Shown here: positions 15,267 through 18,102 of the stretch, piece by piece
Numbering within the stretch: the stretch's first letter is position 1
Layout of the letters: every line of letters begins with the position of its first letter
NCBI GenBank assembly: GCA_034189035.1
Contig: JAXHVA010000085.1
Span: forward strand, 1 to 18,102
Length of the DNA: 18,102 bases
Reading direction: 5' to 3'
From: JAUXFK01 sp034189035
GTDB lineage: Bacteria > Desulfobacterota > UBA8473
Translations under genes and position numbers: made by a program
The notes under the pieces: model-generated
What the model saw: the letters and a program-made list of their open reading frames with translations, nothing else
What the model was told of the DNA's origin: nothing
The model's database searches: none

Positions 15267-15973
15267 TCAACGATCTTCTGCTTACGATTAATGAATGGAT
15301 GTCCGGAGGCACATGTGTAGCAGCATTTGGGTGCTTTTTGTGGGGTATCGTGAGTGTGGTTCTTAGTCCATGCCACATGGCTTCTATACCTCTGATTGTC
15401 AGCTATGTTGCAGGCCAGGAAAAATGCATTCATTCCAGAAGTGCTGCTTTTTACGCTGTTACATTTACAGTAGGTTTGTTCATTACAATAACTTTGGTCG
15501 GGATCATTTGTTTGATACTTGGTCGGATACTCGGTGATATTAGCCACTGGTGGACAATTATGGTAGGCGCAATATTGATTTGGGTAGCGCTGGACATGTT
15601 GGGTGTTCAGGCCTGCTCTATGTCCGGTAGCATGATGGCGAGGCTACAAGTGCGTGGTATAGGCGGTGCGTTTTTGTTAGGGCTAGCTTATGGTTTCCTG
15701 TCAGGTTCATGCACCTTCGGCTTCATTGCACCTATTTTAGCCATCATCACCATCCAGCAAAAGATTGCTACGGGAATATTACTAATTATTCTTTTCGGAA
15801 TCGGGCACTGTATTCCCATTATTGTAGCCGGATCAAGTATAGCACTGGTTCGAAGAGTACTAGAGAACAGCCGGTTCCAGCAGAGCGGTTCATGGTTTCG
15901 GCGCATTGCAGGAGCAGCGATTGCCGGGTTAGGAGGCTACTTCATCGTTCAACCGTTTTTTAGAGCCCTCTAA
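15263..15973 (+). CDS. CcdA/DsbD-beta-like transmembrane thiol reductase
   Basis: A 236-residue membrane protein of the cytochrome c biogenesis transmembrane family (CcdA, DsbD central domain), which moves reducing power from cytosolic thioredoxin across the membrane. Six hydrophobic segments are visible. The two redox cysteines sit in the family contexts LSPCHMASIPL (Cys37) and LSGSCTFGFIAPIL (Cys150), and other cysteines (18, 24, 55, 83, 118, 187) are extra. The ATG overlaps the exported thioredoxin's stop. Together the pair equals a split DsbD system. No cytochrome c maturation genes are nearby, so a role in ars-linked redox chemistry is more likely here, though this is inference. No terminator was seen after the stop. 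Confidence 0.92.
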   Translation: MINDLLLTINEWMSGGTCVAAFGCFLWGIVSVVLSPCHMASIPLIVSYVAGQEKCIHSRSAAFYAVTFTVGLFITITLVGIICLILGRILGDISHWWTIMVGAILIWVALDMLGVQACSMSGSMMARLQVRGIGGAFLLGLAYGFLSGSCTFGFIAPILAIITIQQKIATGILLIILFGIGHCIPIIVAGSSIALVRRVLENSRFQQSGSWFRRIAGAAIAGLGGYFIVQPFFRAL

Positions 15974-16246
15974 CTTTTTCTAAACTTTTTATCCTGATAG
16001 CCAATATGTATACGTTAATTAAGGAATCCCTCTGGAAGGTTAAATCTTTCACCATCATCTTTGCCTCAAACGCCATTGCCCAGCACCATCACAGCTAATA
16101 GATTAGCTAGCCTAAAGCCTTTTAATTCTCCTTCGCTATATTAATATCAACTATAAAATTTTAATTGATCATCGAATCTCTTTCCTTAATTGACGAAACT
16201 CTTTGAGCCTGATATCATCTCCTACATACATTTTGAGCCTCCCTTT
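15974..16246. other. Spacer with possible transposase-start remnant
   Basis: No intact gene. On the minus strand a 20-codon frame (16169-16231) begins MYVGDDIRLKEFR after a GGGAGG ribosome-binding site, then stops. The opening resembles the MYVGID start of IS110-family transposases, but the match is short. A hairpin-like CCTCC...GGAGG followed by seven T at about 16237-16265 reads as a weak terminator on the plus strand. Confidence 0.3.
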
Positions 16247-16580
16247 TTAACAGGAGGATTTTTTTGTAGCCTTATAAATAAATTCTGGTTCTTCTCTAGC
16301 CTTTCTGTCTATTCCTAGATGGATAACACGACCCGTTTCATAGTCCACTACAATTATTAAGTAATTGTGGCCTTTTTTGAGAAGTCTCATCGACAATCCA
16401 GGATACAACCCCCATCATAGGACAGTTGACAATATTTGGTTTCAAGATATTGACTGTCGATCTCTTTTACAGTTTTCCAGTCCAACTAAAGATGCTGGGA
16501 TATCCACTGGCTGTCATCACTTTGTACAGATCAAGGATATAAGTTACGAGCCTTTTGGTTCACCGCAAATGCGGAAGGAA
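16247..16580 (-). pseudogene. ISL3-family transposase remnant
   Basis: On the minus strand, from about 16490 downwards, one frame reads LDWKTVKEIDSQYLETKY. A shifted frame then gives DETSQKGHNYLIIVVDYETG and RVIHLGIDRKARE, ending at a stop at 16247-16249. These match the L-x-W-x-TVK-x-I and DE-S-x-KGH-Y-(T/L)-V motifs around the first catalytic Asp of ISL3-family DDE transposases. A possible FRICGEP zinc-finger-like scrap lies further upstream (about 16560). Stops and at least one frameshift, next to an A-run at 16374-16379, plus the missing C-terminal half show a dead element. No terminal inverted repeats typical of ISL3 were found. Confidence 0.72.
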
Positions 16581-16678
16581 AGCCCCAGTTCCTCGATACT
16601 AATACAGCGAATTCAGAATATAATTCTATCTACTTCAATAAAACATAAAAATCAAAAAAGAATCGACCCTGTGATTAC

Positions 16679-16737
16679 ATCTAACCTATAAGGATTTAAA
16701 CGACCCTTCTGGTCGTTTAAATCCTTATAGGTTAGAT
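16679..16737. repeat. Perfect 27-bp inverted repeat (hairpin)
   Basis: Arms 16679-16705 and 16711-16737 are exact reverse complements over 27 bp, separated by the 5-nt loop CTTCT. The inner ends are CGACC/GGTCG and the outer ends ATCTAAC/GTTAGAT. No T-run follows immediately on either side (ACCCTTTC on the right, GTAATCAC on the left strand), so it is not a standard intrinsic terminator, though a hairpin this strong could stop or protect transcripts. It lies between ISL3 debris and a psiE-like gene and may be a mobile-element end, a MITE relic or a palindromic duplication. Confidence 0.9.
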
Positions 16738-16844
16738 ACCCTTTCACGTGAGTTCGTTTTTTAATAATATTTTAAAAAAAACTTAACACTATTGTAATAT
16801 TTCTCTATTAACCTGATTTCAATTTTACAAAATGCAAGGAAATT

Positions 16845-17285
16845 ATGTTGAATTCTACTAAAAATATAAGTATCGAAAAAGTATTTAAAATATCATTAAA
16901 CGTTATTATCAATACACTTATTGTCTTTATAATCATTGTGTTAATCTTAGGTCTTGCAAAGACTGTATACTCAATAAGAGAATTAATCCATATAGAACAT
17001 TTTGGCCGTGGGCTTAATCACATCATTACTGACATACTCTCTTTTATGGTAATTTTAGAACTCTTTAGAAGTTTTATTGAATATTTCAAATCAAAGAGAT
17101 TTCGTCTTCATAGTATGATGGACCCTTTCATTATTTTTGTTGTCCGAGAACTTATAGTAATTCTCTATACCCATGAAAAAGTTGCATGTCAAAACATTAT
17201 AGGGTTCGCCACATTAGTTCTTTCACTGGGAATTGTTCGAACTTTAGCCGTTATTTATACTCCTGACTCCGAAAAGGTAAAATAA
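16845..17285 (+). CDS. PsiE-family (phosphate-starvation-inducible) membrane protein
   Basis: A 146-residue protein with about four hydrophobic segments (roughly 18-40, 58-77, 92-108 and 119-136). It carries the PsiE core DPFIIFVVRELIVILYTHE and the final segment FATLVLSLGIVRTLAVIYTP, both typical of PF06146. The biochemical role of the family is unknown; E. coli psiE responds to phosphate starvation and cAMP-CRP. The ATG at 16845 has AAGGA 4 nt upstream. It stands alone between mobile-element remnants and an empty stretch and is AT-rich like the host core genes rather than the ars island. No Pho box was recognised upstream. Confidence 0.88.
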   Translation: MLNSTKNISIEKVFKISLNVIINTLIVFIIIVLILGLAKTVYSIRELIHIEHFGRGLNHIITDILSFMVILELFRSFIEYFKSKRFRLHSMMDPFIIFVVRELIVILYTHEKVACQNIIGFATLVLSLGIVRTLAVIYTPDSEKVK

Positions 17286-18102
17286 ATTCTCATTGTTGAT
17301 TATCAATAATATCAATTTTCTTTCTCTTTTCTTTTATTCATGAGATTACTCATTCCATGAAATTCACATAATCGATATAGAGAAGCCTCTTGGCCTCCCC
17401 CCTCCCATACTACTGGTATAAGGATCACTTACTACGGCGATTCGGCAGATTACTCCGACCATTAAAGGTCAACTGGGTGTTCACCCAATCTGACTCAACT
17501 CACAATTTGTTATTGTTAATAATATGGACAATAGAAGATGCCCGCAGAAGACGCGAGTATTTGAAGCATATTTTTTATTCCTAATTTTCCCAATTTCAAG
17601 ATCACATCTCCAGAAATACCAGCGAAATCCCTTATTTCTTTGTGGCTTTGTCGATAACTATTCAATTCTGTTATGAGTATTAGTATTCAATATAACATTA
17701 AACAATTATACTTAATGTCGACACTAAACAACTAAAATCTTCTATTCAAGTAGCAACTAGAAGAATAAAATGAAAAAATGGCTGAAAGTTACAATAGTTA
17801 TTTTTAGTACAATTGTACTGTATGAATATAAAGATATAAAAAAACTGTTTTATTATGGAATTTAAGCGGTTTTAAGAAAAAGATACAGGCTTTCAGATCA
17901 CTTATTTGTATTACCAACGCCTAGTGGCTCAATACTATGAACATTCAAAAGAGAATCATGTTAAACCAATTTCATTGGTTCAAAAACATCTTTTAGAATC
18001 AAGAGTATACGTCTTTGATAATTGCCATTTTGGCACTACGGATTTAGTTTTTCATAAGATAGTTTTTACCGTTTTTCCAGGTTGATCAAGAATGTTGAGG
18101 AC
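17286..18102. other. AT-rich stretch without recognisable gene
   Basis: About 800 bp with no gene I can support. A more GC-rich patch at about 17390-17490 contains a 64-codon plus-strand frame and the small hairpin TGGGTG-TT-CACCCA (17474-17487). It may be insertion-sequence debris but carries no readable motif. A 31-codon frame at 17770-17865 (MKKWLKVTIVIFSTIVLYEY...) resembles a tiny membrane peptide but lacks a good ribosome-binding site. From about 17873 a frame without a proper start stays open to about 18083 and matches no family I know. Confidence 0.45.

Noticed and set aside
16365..16691. 108-codon plus-strand frame
   Set aside because: Antisense to the ISL3 transposase remnant; no sign of being a real protein.
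17770..17865. 31-codon putative membrane peptide
   Set aside because: Weak ribosome-binding site and no homology I can name; mentioned only in the description of the empty stretch.

Overview
The window comes from a bacterium with a moderately AT-rich genome, most likely Gram-negative. The signs are a DsbD/CcdA-type membrane reductase beside an exported thioredoxin, and a tmRNA tag ending YDYALAA. A deltaproteobacterial-like lineage would fit the gene content, but the sequence alone does not fix the taxon. Two unlike halves meet near position 9440-10360.

Left half (about 280-9440), everything on the minus strand: a dense, intact core block for protein quality control and RNA processing. In transcription order it holds smpB; ssrA (tmRNA); rph and rdgB; five tRNAs (Pro, Arg-TCT, His, Arg-TCG, Lys); tRNA-Leu; tig-clpP-clpX (trigger factor and the ClpXP protease); lon; tRNA-Val and tRNA-Asp; and a strong hairpin terminator at 285-318. 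tig, clpP and clpX are packed with overlaps or very short gaps. SmpB and tmRNA rescue stalled ribosomes and tag the nascent chains. ClpXP and Lon degrade tagged and misfolded proteins. Trigger factor folds new chains.

Right half (about 10300-16000), all on the plus strand: an arsenic/metalloid resistance island that looks richer in GC than its surroundings. It opens with a good sigma70-type promoter and an ArsR repressor. Then come an ArsP-type (PF03773) permease, a small cytosolic CPKC thioredoxin, a roughly 1-kb decayed stretch, an Acr3 arsenite antiporter, and an overlapping pair made of an exported CIPC thioredoxin and a CcdA/DsbD-beta membrane reductase. The decayed stretch still holds readable remnants: an arsC arsenate reductase (active-site CTGNSC and C-terminal GFDD part in different frames with the middle lost), a small 4Fe-4S protein with an in-frame TGA and one ligand Cys changed to Ser, and perhaps a TCSGGSN-type zinc protein. 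Both efflux pumps and the redox modules survive while arsenate reduction seems lost.

Far right (about 16000-18102): mobile-element debris, including a frameshifted ISL3-family transposase remnant on the minus strand; a perfect 27-bp inverted repeat with a 5-nt loop; one intact PsiE-family membrane protein; and about 800 bp of AT-rich DNA in which no gene is recognisable. No CRISPR array, rRNA or complete insertion sequence was seen.
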